The notes beneath the pieces are model-generated. The model did not search any database. It was not told the DNA's origin and saw nothing but the letters and a program-made list of their open reading frames with translations. A stretch of 25,348 nucleotides of DNA from contig RGVD01000009.1 in the NCBI GenBank assembly GCA_010027395.1, positions 1 through 25,348 of the forward strand. Reading direction: 5' to 3'. Positions 16,858 to 24,348 of this stretch are shown in pieces; positions within the stretch are counted from its first letter, which is position 1, and each line of letters begins with the position of its first letter. Made by a program: the position numbers and the translations under genes. The stretch comes from Bacteroidota bacterium. GTDB lineage: Bacteria > Bacteroidota > Bacteroidia > UKL13-3.

Positions 16858-16877
16858 CACGAGATTACGGTATTTTA

Positions 16878-18158
16878 CTACAAACCGAATTTACCTCTTA
16901 ATTTTTCTACTTCAGCTACTTTTTTAATAGCTACACAATATGCACCAATACGCATGCTGCAATTATGTTCTATTGAAGCTGAGTATACACCTTCGAAAGC
17001 CTGCTTCATAACACGGTCAGCTCTTCGATACACGCGCTCTTCAGTCCAGAAATAACCTAATCTATTTTGCACCCACTCGAAGTAACTTACCGTAACACCA
17101 CCTGCATTAGCCAGAATATCTGGAACTACTAAAATACCTTTTTTATGTAAAATATCATCAGCGCTGCTAGATGTTGGACCATTAGCACCTTCAACAATTA
17201 ATTTGGCTTTTATTTTATCTGCATTTTCAGCTGTAATCTGATCTTCCATTGCAGCAGGAACAAGCACTTGAACATCTAACTCAAGTAACTCTTCATTGGT
17301 AATTCTGCTTCCACCTTTGTATCCTTCCAAAGTTCCTTGATTGTTATCTCTATAAGCAATGGCCTCATCGATATTTAAACCTTCTGGATTGTAATAACCT
17401 CCTGTAACATCAGAGATAGCTAATACTTTCATACCTTGTTGAGCCAAAAGTTTAGCCGATATGGAACCTACATTACCAAAACCTTGAACAGCACAAGTAG
17501 CACCCACAGGGCTAATTCCCAATTTACTCAAAGCTGAACGTGTAGAAACCATTACACCTCGGCCTGTTGCTTCAACACGGCCTAATGAACCACCTAGTAC
17601 CAGTGGTTTACCAGTAACAACAGCTGGAGAAGATTTTCCAACTAATTTGCTATACTCATCCATAATCCAAGCCATTTCTTGCTGGCCAGTACCCATATCT
17701 GGTGCAGGAATATCTTTATCAGGACCGAAAACATCCACCATTAAATCAGTGTATGCCCTAGTCATTCTCTCTAATTCACCTTTGCTCATGCTACGTGGAT
17801 CACATTTGATACCACCTTTACCACCTCCATAAGGAATACCAACAACGGCACATTTCCATGTCATCCATGCTGCTAAGGCTTTCACCTCATCCAAATGTAC
17901 ATCCATGCTATAACGTATACCACCTTTTGAAGGACCTAAGTTTGCATTGTGAACAACTCGGAAACCTTCAAAAACTTTAACCTTGCCATCATCCATAGTA
18001 ACAGGTATGTTTACTATCACGGCTTTTTGTGGAGCTATTAATACATTGTAATCGCTTTCGTCTAAGCCAATGATTTTTGCTGCAACATCAAATCTTTTTT
18101 TCATCGACTCGAAAGGGTTTTCTGAGCCATGTTTAATTACATTATCTTTTTGAGACAT
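16878..18158 (-). CDS. gdhA: Glutamate dehydrogenase (Glu/Leu/Phe/Val dehydrogenase family)
   Basis: This 426-residue cytoplasmic enzyme interconverts glutamate and 2-oxoglutarate plus ammonium. It has the family's substrate-domain motifs GPSKGGIRY (about residues 75-83), PYGGGKGGI with Lys114, and PAPDMGTG with Asp154. A Rossmann domain follows with GFGNVG (226-231). Asp250 at the end of the second beta strand suggests NAD rather than NADP as cofactor, which is an inference. Related leucine or phenylalanine dehydrogenases are shorter, so glutamate is the favoured substrate. The ATG at 18158 is about 25 bases after a predicted transcription start. The hairpin at 16821-16857 ends the unit. Confidence 0.93.
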   Translation of the reverse strand: MSQKDNVIKHGSENPFESMKKRFDVAAKIIGLDESDYNVLIAPQKAVIVNIPVTMDDGKVKVFEGFRVVHNANLGPSKGGIRYSMDVHLDEVKALAAWMTWKCAVVGIPYGGGKGGIKCDPRSMSKGELERMTRAYTDLMVDVFGPDKDIPAPDMGTGQQEMAWIMDEYSKLVGKSSPAVVTGKPLVLGGSLGRVEATGRGVMVSTRSALSKLGISPVGATCAVQGFGNVGSISAKLLAQQGMKVLAISDVTGGYYNPEGLNIDEAIAYRDNNQGTLEGYKGGSRITNEELLELDVQVLVPAAMEDQITAENADKIKAKLIVEGANGPTSSSADDILHKKGILVVPDILANAGGVTVSYFEWVQNRLGYFWTEERVYRRADRVMKQAFEGVYSASIEHNCSMRIGAYCVAIKKVAEVEKLRGKFGL

Positions 18159-18189
18159 AGTGTGTGTATGATTTTTTTGTATAGTGAGG

Positions 18190-18220
18190 CAAACCTAAAC
18201 AAATTTTATAAAAATGCACA
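18190..18220 (-). promoter_or_regulatory. Putative glutamate dehydrogenase promoter
   Basis: On the minus strand TGTG (18217-18220, one mismatch to TTTG) is followed after 19 bases by TAGGTTTG (18190-18197), a perfect -7 box. It sits 32 bases before the ATG and marks gdhA as independent of the upstream yifB gene. Confidence 0.55.
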
Positions 18221-18273
18221 TGTGTATACTAGTTTTTTCACACAGGCCTGTATTAATAAGTCATTAGTCCAAT

Positions 18274-18289
18274 ATTGATTGTTATCAAT
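18274..18289. repeat. Short hairpin between yifB and gdhA
   Basis: ATTGAT-TGTT-ATCAAT forms a 6-bp stem with a four-base loop, flanked further out by GGCCTGT and ACAGGCC that can also pair. It lies just after the yifB stop and may help end its transcript, but there is no T tract. Confidence 0.35.
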
Positions 18290-18315
18290 GCAAACAACAG
18301 GCCCTGATAATCAAG

Positions 18316-19863
18316 CTAGCCAGCCCACGTTTCTCTATCCAAACTACGATATTGAATGGCCTCTGCTAAATGCTCCACTTTAATTTCTTCAGTTGCGGCT
18401 AAATCAGCAATAGTACGTGCCACTTTCAATATTCTGTCATAAGCTCTTGCTGACAACTGAAGCTTGTTCATGGCTGTTTTTAATAGGTTTTGTGAAACCG
18501 CATTTATTTGACACATTTCACGCACTTGGGTGCTACTCATCTGTGCATTGCAATATATCTCAGGGTTATTTTCAAATCTTTTGCTTTGAATTTCTCTTGC
18601 TTTCATCACCCTATCTCGAATGAGACTGCTAGGTTCGGCTTTGCGGGTATCTGATAATTGATCGAAGTTTACAGGTGTAACTTCCACATGTATGTCAATC
18701 CTATCTAGCAAAGGACCTGAAACCTTGTTTAAGTACTTTTGAACTGTTCCGGGTGCACAAACACACTCTTTCTCTGGGTGGTTATAATAACCACATGGAC
18801 AAGGATTCATAGCTGCAATAAGCATAAAACTTGTGGGGTACTCAATCGAAAACTTGGCTCTTGAAATGGTCACTCTTCTTTCCTCAAGCGGCTGACGCAT
18901 CACTTCGAGCACTGTTCTTTTAAATTCAGGCAATTCATCCAAAAATAAAACCCCATTATGAGCCAATGATATTTCTCCGGGTTGAGGATTGTTCCCCCCT
19001 CCTACCAAAGCAATATCTGAAATAGTATGATGTGGCGCACGAAAGGGCCTGTTATAAACCAATGAAGAGTTTTTTATTAACCTGCCAGCAACTGAATGAA
19101 TCTTAGTAGTTTCTAGAGCTTCATGCAGTGTTAATGGAGGTAAGATACTTGGTATTCTTTTGGCCAACATGGTTTTTCCTGAACCCGGTGGGCCGATTAA
19201 AATAGCATTATGCCCACCAGCTGCAGCTATTTCAAGAGAGCGTTTAATATTTTCTTGACCTTTAACATCCGCAAAATCATTATCTAAATTCTGAATGTTA
19301 TTATTGAACTCAGCCCTGGTATCTATTTCAAATTTTTCAAGGTGACTTTCATCTCCATTGAAAAACTCAATTACCTCTCTAATGTGAGTTGCTCCATATA
19401 CATTTAGGTTGTTAACAATAGCCGCTTCTCTCGCATTTTCTTTAGGCAAAATAAAACCTTTGAAACCCTCTTTTCGAGCTTGCACCGCTATGGGCAAAGC
19501 CCCTTTGATGGGTTTTAAATAACCATCTAAACTCAACTCCCCCATGATAATATATTTTTCAACATCATCTCCATTCAGCTGTCCGCTTGCTGCTAAATAG
19601 CCAATGGCAATAGGCAAATCATAAGCTGATCCTTCTTTGCGAATATCAGCTGGAGCCATATTCACCACTATCTTTTGGCGAGGTATACGGTAATGATTGT
19701 TCTTTAATGCAGTTTCTATTCGGTGCTGACTTTCTTTCACTGCATTATCGGGCAAGCCAACTAGAAAATAGCCCACACCATTTCCTTCAGCTACATTTAC
19801 TTCAATGGTTACATTAATAGCATTTACCCCATACACCGCACTTCCAAAAGTTCTTACAAGCAT
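18316..19863 (-). CDS. YifB/ComM family Mg-chelatase-like AAA+ ATPase
   Basis: This family includes ComM, a hexameric helicase that promotes branch migration during natural transformation. The 515-residue protein has the full layout. The N-terminal Lon-protease-like domain carries MLVRTFGSAVYGVNA, VGLPDNAVKES and NMAPADIRKEGSAYDLPIA. The AAA+ core has Walker A GPPGSGKT (224-231), Walker B LFLDELPEF (about 306-314), and the Cys-rich NPCPCG...CVCAPG stretch (353-372). The C-terminal Mg-chelatase helical domain ends with LSARAYDRILKVARTIADL. The ATG at 19863 is the normal start for the family. It is transcribed divergently from tatA, with a possible weak -7 box TTCATTTG at 19880-19887 (minus). 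Whether it acts in DNA uptake here is not known. Confidence 0.93.
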   Translation of the reverse strand: MLVRTFGSAVYGVNAINVTIEVNVAEGNGVGYFLVGLPDNAVKESQHRIETALKNNHYRIPRQKIVVNMAPADIRKEGSAYDLPIAIGYLAASGQLNGDDVEKYIIMGELSLDGYLKPIKGALPIAVQARKEGFKGFILPKENAREAAIVNNLNVYGATHIREVIEFFNGDESHLEKFEIDTRAEFNNNIQNLDNDFADVKGQENIKRSLEIAAAGGHNAILIGPPGSGKTMLAKRIPSILPPLTLHEALETTKIHSVAGRLIKNSSLVYNRPFRAPHHTISDIALVGGGNNPQPGEISLAHNGVLFLDELPEFKRTVLEVMRQPLEERRVTISRAKFSIEYPTSFMLIAAMNPCPCGYYNHPEKECVCAPGTVQKYLNKVSGPLLDRIDIHVEVTPVNFDQLSDTRKAEPSSLIRDRVMKAREIQSKRFENNPEIYCNAQMSSTQVREMCQINAVSQNLLKTAMNKLQLSARAYDRILKVARTIADLAATEEIKVEHLAEAIQYRSLDRETWAG

Positions 19864-19976
19864 ATTCTTTCCTTTTAGGCAAATGAAATTAAATACTTTT
19901 TAATATTGAAAAGGTTTTGCAATTTTTTTTTAAAAGCATGGGAAAACATCATCATAAAAAAAATGAAAATATAATT

Positions 19977-19984
19977 TACATTTG
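19977..19984 (+). promoter_or_regulatory. Putative -7 box of tatA
   Basis: TACATTTG matches TAnnTTTG exactly and ends 20 bases before the tatA ATG. No TTTG is seen at -33. Confidence 0.5.
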
Positions 19985-20004
19985 CCTCTTAAACTTAAAA
20001 AATT

Positions 20005-20199
20005 ATGTTTGGATTAGGCGGAAGCGAATTAATTGTAATTCTATTGGTTATTCTTCTATTATTCGGAGGTAAAAAAATTCCTGAATTACTTCGTGGTATT
20101 GGTCAAGGAGTGCGTGAGTTTAACGATGCCAAAAGCAATGTTAAACAACAAATAGAAGATGGCATGAAAGACAAAGAAAAAGAGAAAAAAGCAGAATAG
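20005..20199 (+). CDS. tatA: Twin-arginine translocase subunit TatA
   Basis: TatA oligomerises in the inner membrane to let folded proteins with twin-arginine signals across. The 64-residue protein has a short periplasmic N-terminus (MFGLGGSE), one transmembrane helix (about residues 8-21), the hinge FGGKKIPEL, an amphipathic helix LLRGIGQGVREFNDAK, and a Lys/Glu-rich tail. Length and order fit TatA; TatB would be longer. No tatC is present in the window. It is preceded by a good -7 box and followed by a long imperfect palindrome. Confidence 0.93.
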   Translation: MFGLGGSELIVILLVILLLFGGKKIPELLRGIGQGVREFNDAKSNVKQQIEDGMKDKEKEKKAE

Positions 20200-20219
20200 C
20201 TTTAAAAACTGTATTAAAT

Positions 20220-20288
20220 AAATGTCATGCCGTTGGCGTTAAGACTACGTTGCCCTGCTACTAGTTTTGCACTTTCGGAATGACATTT
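20220..20288. repeat. Extragenic inverted repeat between tatA and gatA
   Basis: AAATGTCATGCCG (20220-20232) pairs with CGGAATGACATTT (20276-20288) with one mismatch, enclosing 43 bases that are GC-richer than the surroundings. A T-rich stretch follows on the plus strand. It could terminate tatA, but its large loop and the GTCATxCCG arms look more like a dispersed palindromic element. Copy number cannot be tested here. Confidence 0.6.
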
Positions 20289-20319
20289 TTTATTTTAACA
20301 AGCAAAAACATTCATTCAA

Positions 20320-21741
20320 TTGGAAAGATACACCCACTTACAAAATATACAATCAGATATTATATCTGACAAAATAAGCTTACCTCAATTAGTTGAATAT
20401 TACTTAAAAAACATTGAAGATAAAAAGCACCTCAATGCCTTTTTAGAGGTATTTACAGAGGATGCTAAAAGCGCTGCCATCGGCATTCAACAAAAGATAA
20501 AAGAGGGAAAAGCTGGAAAATTGGCTGGTATGGTCATTGGACTCAAAGACAATCTTTGCTACAAAGGCCATAAAGTTTCTGCCTCCTCGAAAATTCTTGA
20601 GGGATTTACTTCCATCTATTCTGCCACAGCCGTTGAAAGACTCTTGGCTGAAGATGCCATCATCATTGGTCGACTCAACTGTGATGAATTTGCCATGGGT
20701 GCTTCCAACGAAAATTCTGCCTTTGGCACTGTTTTAAATGATGCAGATAATACTAAAGTTTCAGGCGGAAGCTCAGGAGGATGCGCTGTAGCAGTGCAAG
20801 CCGATTTATGCCTAGCTGCTCTTGGAAGCGATACCGGAGGAAGCGTAAGACAACCTGCAGGTTTCTGCGGGGTTTATGGATTAAAGCCAACTTACGGCCG
20901 CATTTCAAGATGGGGTTTAATAGCCTATGCTTCATCATTTGATATCATTGGACCATTAACCAAAAGTGTGGACGATGCACAAATATTGCTTGAAGTGATT
21001 TCTGGGGCTGATGAATACGATGCCACATCTTCTGATAAGTCAGTTGATGCTTATAGCCAAGCTAGTGTTAGCGGTCAAAAACTTAAAATTGCTTACATCA
21101 AAGAAACCATCGAAATGAATGGAGTTCAACCTGAAGTAAAAACCAACATTGAAAAATCTATCCAACAATTGCGTGCACAAGGGCACACCGTTGAGCCAGT
21201 TAGTTTCGATATGCTGGATAAATTGATTCCTATCTATTATACCCTCACAACTGCCGAAGCTTCATCCAATTTGGCTCGCTTTGCAGGTATGCATTATGGA
21301 TTTAGAAGCAGCAATGCCCATGATTTTGAGAGCACCATTCGTAAATCACGCTCCGAAGGATTTGGTCCAGAAGTAAAACGTAGAATCATGTTAGGCACCT
21401 TTGTGCTAAGCGCAGGATACTACGATGCCTATTACACCAAGGCCCAAAAAGTAAGAAACCTAGTGAAGCAAAAAACAGATGAAATTTTTTCTCAATATGA
21501 TTTTATCATGTCGCCAACATCACCTACAACTGCATTTAAAATTGGTGAAAAATCGGATGATCCTTTGGCAATGTACTTAGCAGATATCTTCACTGTACAC
21601 GCCAATATTGCTGGCTGTGCGGCCATTTCTATTCCTAATGGAGTTGATAATAACAAGATGCCTATTGGATTGCAGTTTATGGCTAAATCATTTGACGAGT
21701 CAAGGCTTTTGGCATTTGTAAAAAATTTCGGAAGCGAGTAG
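20320..21741 (+). CDS. gatA: Aspartyl/glutamyl-tRNA amidotransferase subunit A
   Basis: GatA releases ammonia from glutamine for GatB, which amidates Glu-tRNA(Gln) or Asp-tRNA(Asn). The 473-residue protein shows the amidase-signature triad at the expected spacing: Lys76 in IGLKDN, cis-Ser151 in GGSSGG and nucleophile Ser175 in DTGGSVRQPA. The family stretch YGLKPTYGRISRWGLIAYAS follows. The only plausible start is TTG at 20320 (giving MERYTHLQNIQ); no ATG lies between it and the upstream in-frame stop at 20296. Length is normal, so the non-ATG start appears genuine. gatB and gatC are not in the window, so the subunits are encoded apart. Confidence 0.95.
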   Translation: MERYTHLQNIQSDIISDKISLPQLVEYYLKNIEDKKHLNAFLEVFTEDAKSAAIGIQQKIKEGKAGKLAGMVIGLKDNLCYKGHKVSASSKILEGFTSIYSATAVERLLAEDAIIIGRLNCDEFAMGASNENSAFGTVLNDADNTKVSGGSSGGCAVAVQADLCLAALGSDTGGSVRQPAGFCGVYGLKPTYGRISRWGLIAYASSFDIIGPLTKSVDDAQILLEVISGADEYDATSSDKSVDAYSQASVSGQKLKIAYIKETIEMNGVQPEVKTNIEKSIQQLRAQGHTVEPVSFDMLDKLIPIYYTLTTAEASSNLARFAGMHYGFRSSNAHDFESTIRKSRSEGFGPEVKRRIMLGTFVLSAGYYDAYYTKAQKVRNLVKQKTDEIFSQYDFIMSPTSPTTAFKIGEKSDDPLAMYLADIFTVHANIAGCAAISIPNGVDNNKMPIGLQFMAKSFDESRLLAFVKNFGSE

Positions 21742-21806
21742 CTTTTAGTGTGTATTTCTTAATTACTTTTTCTTTTCGGCAACATTTTTAGCCGTAGCAT
21801 TGCTTT

Positions 21807-23060
21807 ATGAGATTTTTGAGAGGATTTTTTGTCATTTTATTCATTAGTTTTTCATCATCATTATCAGTTTTTGCACAAAAACTGACTGATGAACTTATAC
21901 AAACCAGGTTGGCTGCTTTGAAGCCTCAACTTGAGTTGGTTTATCACCCCGAGGTGAAAAAATTTATTGAAGAATACCTTTCTAATCCTGATAAAACCCG
22001 CGAAATTATTGGCGCTAGTAAGTATTACTTCCCTATGATTGAACGTACTTTTAAGCTAAGATCTGTTCCTGCTGATTTAAAATACCTAGCCGTTGTAGCT
22101 TCGGATTTACAGCCTCAAGCCAATAATGCCAGTGGTAATAGCGGCATTTGGATGATGGCTTACAATGTGTCGAAAATGTATAAGTTGAAAGTGACAACCT
22201 ATATTGATGAACGCAGAGACCCTATTAAATCAACCCAAATATCAGCATCTCATTTTCGTGATTTATTTAGTATTTACAAAAGTTGGCCTTTGGCCATTGC
22301 AGCCTATGGTTGCTCGCCTGTAACCTTAAATAAATGTATCAGAATGGCAGGAAATAGCTTATACTTCTGGGATGTTTACAATTACCTTCCTACCACTTGC
22401 CGCGACTTGTATCCTCGCTATGTGGCAGCAGTGTATGTAATGAATTATTACAAGGAACATGGCATCAAAAGTGTTTTACCTGATATTTATGAGGATATAG
22501 ATACGGTGGTGGTGAACAAATGGCTATCCTTTCAGCAAATTAGCTCCACTTTGGGTGTATCCATTGAAGATTTAAGAAAACTGAATCCTGAGTTTAAGAA
22601 AGATGTTATTCCATTCAATTTGGATGGCTATGTTATCAAATTGCCTAAGAGCAAAGGCAAAATGTTTTACTTGCTAAACGACACCGTTTATCGCAACATC
22701 AATCCTACTGAATTTACTCCTGTTGAAATACGCAAAATACCCGAAAACGAAGCTGACTCTGCCTTGATAGAAGAGGAAAAAGCAAGCAGGAAAATCAAAC
22801 AAAGACAAGCTGAAAAAGAAAATAGCTTTGATAAAAAACGTGTTTTTTATACTGTTAAAAAAGGGGATAACCTTGCAGACATTGCCGATTGGTTTGATGT
22901 TTCGGCTGCTGACATAAAGAGTTGGAACAAGCTTAGAAAGCAGCAAGTAAACAAAGGTAAAAAGCTTACGATATGGGTTAAAGCCAGCAAAACTGGCTAC
23001 TACAAGCGCATCAACTCGATGAGCTTAAAACAAAAAAAGAAACTGAAGCGCAAAGATTAA
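21807..23060 (+). CDS. MltD-like transglycosylase-fold protein with two LysM units, catalytic Glu absent
   Basis: This 417-residue protein has a signal peptide (residues 1-23, VFA|Q), a lytic-transglycosylase-like (SLT) domain (about 70-185), a LysM-like unit at about 235-281, a charged linker rich in Lys and Glu, a clear LysM domain at about 346-392 (FYTVKKGDNLADIADWF), and a very basic tail. Active MltD-type enzymes carry Glu in a motif like LAVVES; here it is LAVVAS, with Ala98 (codon GCT). The second motif, usually AYNAGPG, reads AYGCSP. The fold is therefore kept but cleavage of peptidoglycan is unlikely. A peptidoglycan-binding or scaffold role is inferred. The NUDIX gene follows after 13 bases. 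Confidence 0.87.
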   Translation: MRFLRGFFVILFISFSSSLSVFAQKLTDELIQTRLAALKPQLELVYHPEVKKFIEEYLSNPDKTREIIGASKYYFPMIERTFKLRSVPADLKYLAVVASDLQPQANNASGNSGIWMMAYNVSKMYKLKVTTYIDERRDPIKSTQISASHFRDLFSIYKSWPLAIAAYGCSPVTLNKCIRMAGNSLYFWDVYNYLPTTCRDLYPRYVAAVYVMNYYKEHGIKSVLPDIYEDIDTVVVNKWLSFQQISSTLGVSIEDLRKLNPEFKKDVIPFNLDGYVIKLPKSKGKMFYLLNDTVYRNINPTEFTPVEIRKIPENEADSALIEEEKASRKIKQRQAEKENSFDKKRVFYTVKKGDNLADIADWFDVSAADIKSWNKLRKQQVNKGKKLTIWVKASKTGYYKRINSMSLKQKKKLKRKD

Positions 23061-23073
23061 TACCACTCGCTCT

Positions 23074-23628
23074 ATGCAAAACGAAGAATCAAACCCTTGG
23101 CAAACCTTAAACACCAGCATAGGCTATGAAAACCCTTGGATTAAGGTGCAACACAATGAAGTATTAAACCCTAGCGGAAAGCCTGGCATATATGGTGTGG
23201 TGCATTTTAAAAACCTTGCTATTGGTGTTATTCCATTGGATAGTGAAAACAATACTTGGATTGTAGGGCAATACCGTTATGCCTTGAATCAATACAGTTG
23301 GGAAATACCCGAAGGTGGCGGAAAAATTGGGGTTGACCCTCTTGATTCCGCCAAACGAGAATTATTAGAAGAGTGTGGCTTGATAGCGCATAAGTGGGAA
23401 AAAATTATGGAAATGCACCTAAGCAATTCCACTACTGATGAGCACTCTCTGGTATATGTGGCGAGGGATTTAGAACATACCGAATCTGAGCCTGAAGAAA
23501 CCGAGCAACTAATCATTAAGAAAATTCCTTTTGAAGAGCTATACCAAATGGTAAAAAGAGGCGAAGTGACAGATGGCATTTCCGTGGCTGCTGTTCTAAA
23601 AGTAAAATTGATGATGGTTGGGTTGTAG
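23074..23628 (+). CDS. NUDIX hydrolase, ADP-ribose pyrophosphatase-like
   Basis: NUDIX enzymes hydrolyse nucleoside diphosphates linked to another group. This 184-residue protein has the ADP-ribose pyrophosphatase style (VIPLDSENNTWIVGQYRYAL, then WEIPEGG) and a Nudix box with the metal-binding core RELLEECGL (Arg95, Glu96, Glu99, Glu100). The first Glu of the GX5EX7REUXEEXGU consensus is Val87 here. Since the metal ligands lie in the conserved second half, activity is still likely. It is 13 bases after the LysM gene, so probably co-transcribed. Substrate is not determinable. Confidence 0.88.
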   Translation: MQNEESNPWQTLNTSIGYENPWIKVQHNEVLNPSGKPGIYGVVHFKNLAIGVIPLDSENNTWIVGQYRYALNQYSWEIPEGGGKIGVDPLDSAKRELLEECGLIAHKWEKIMEMHLSNSTTDEHSLVYVARDLEHTESEPEETEQLIIKKIPFEELYQMVKRGEVTDGISVAAVLKVKLMMVGL

Positions 23629-23706
23629 ATTTATGGTTTGGATGCCTTATAAGTTGCAAACTTCTATTACTTTTTCTCACAAGATATGCTGTGCTTAAAT
23701 ATAGAA

Positions 23707-23730
23707 TGGTACGAGCGGACGCTCGCACCA
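23707..23730. terminator. GC-rich palindrome between convergent genes
   Basis: TGGTACGAGCG and CGCTCGCACCA pair with one mismatch around a minimal loop, in a strongly AT-rich gap between the NUDIX gene and the minus-strand lipoprotein gene. It may stop both transcripts, but no T tract follows directly. Its base composition differs from the flanks, so it may be a dispersed repeat. Confidence 0.5.
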
Positions 23731-23740
23731 GCATGTGAAC

Positions 23741-24340
23741 TTATTTGTTTAATATCCAACTTTGTTTTCCTATTTTAAAACATAAAAAACCATATTCTTT
23801 CTTGTAAAACATTGTATCTTTTCTATCTGTAGTGTATGTAAAATGAACATCAGAATACAACTTTCCATTAAAAATTCTTTGCTTATAAATGAAATTTGAA
23901 TTGGCATTCGCTACATCTGGATCAGCAAAAGAAAAAACACAAGTATTGAAATATACCTCATAACCAGAAACCACATAACCAGTTTTATTCGCGTAATGTA
24001 TAACTTTCATGCTATCTTTATTATCAATTTCCTTAAACAAATATTGATGGTATTGATAATTGTCAAAATCTGGAGGACAGGCAGGACCACTATTGTACTT
24101 TGCAATTGATACAAAATTACTATCAATCCCTTGTCCAATAAAGGTTAAAGTATTTCCTGCTGTATCTATAAAATTCAAGGTGTCTTTGCCATTATAGGGT
24201 ATATTTTGGCTGTATTCAGGATCAAGTTTAAAGTACTTATAAATTGAGGCATGACAACCATCTGGGTTAATTTCTTTTTTGCATGCAAAAAAAAGTCCAA
24301 ATAATATAACAAGTCCGAGAATAGTTTTTAGCGTATTCAT
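23741..24340 (-). CDS. Lipoprotein of unknown function
   Basis: From the ATG at 24340 the protein is 199 residues with a lipoprotein signal peptide and lipobox FFAC (Cys20). An earlier in-frame start at 24379 would overlap the upstream hydrolase gene and precede the signal peptide with 13 charged residues, so it is not used. The mature part is beta-rich by appearance, has several Tyr/Asn-rich stretches (such as YNGKDTLNFIDTAGNTLTF) and three or four scattered Cys. No family is recognised. It starts eight bases after the stop of the hydrolase gene, suggesting a two-gene operon. Confidence 0.75.
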   Translation of the reverse strand: MNTLKTILGLVILFGLFFACKKEINPDGCHASIYKYFKLDPEYSQNIPYNGKDTLNFIDTAGNTLTFIGQGIDSNFVSIAKYNSGPACPPDFDNYQYHQYLFKEIDNKDSMKVIHYANKTGYVVSGYEVYFNTCVFSFADPDVANANSNFIYKQRIFNGKLYSDVHFTYTTDRKDTMFYKKEYGFLCFKIGKQSWILNK

Positions 24341-24348
24341 TTGTCTTT

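Noticed and set aside
20005..20199. tatA as TatB
   Set aside because: The protein is short, starts with the TatA-like MFGLGGSE and has the FGGKKIPEL hinge, and lacks the longer C-terminal helix of TatB.
22674..22946. Minus-strand open frame inside the LysM gene
   Set aside because: It lies wholly within a well-supported coding region, and its hydrophobic character mirrors the Lys/Glu-rich linker on the other strand.
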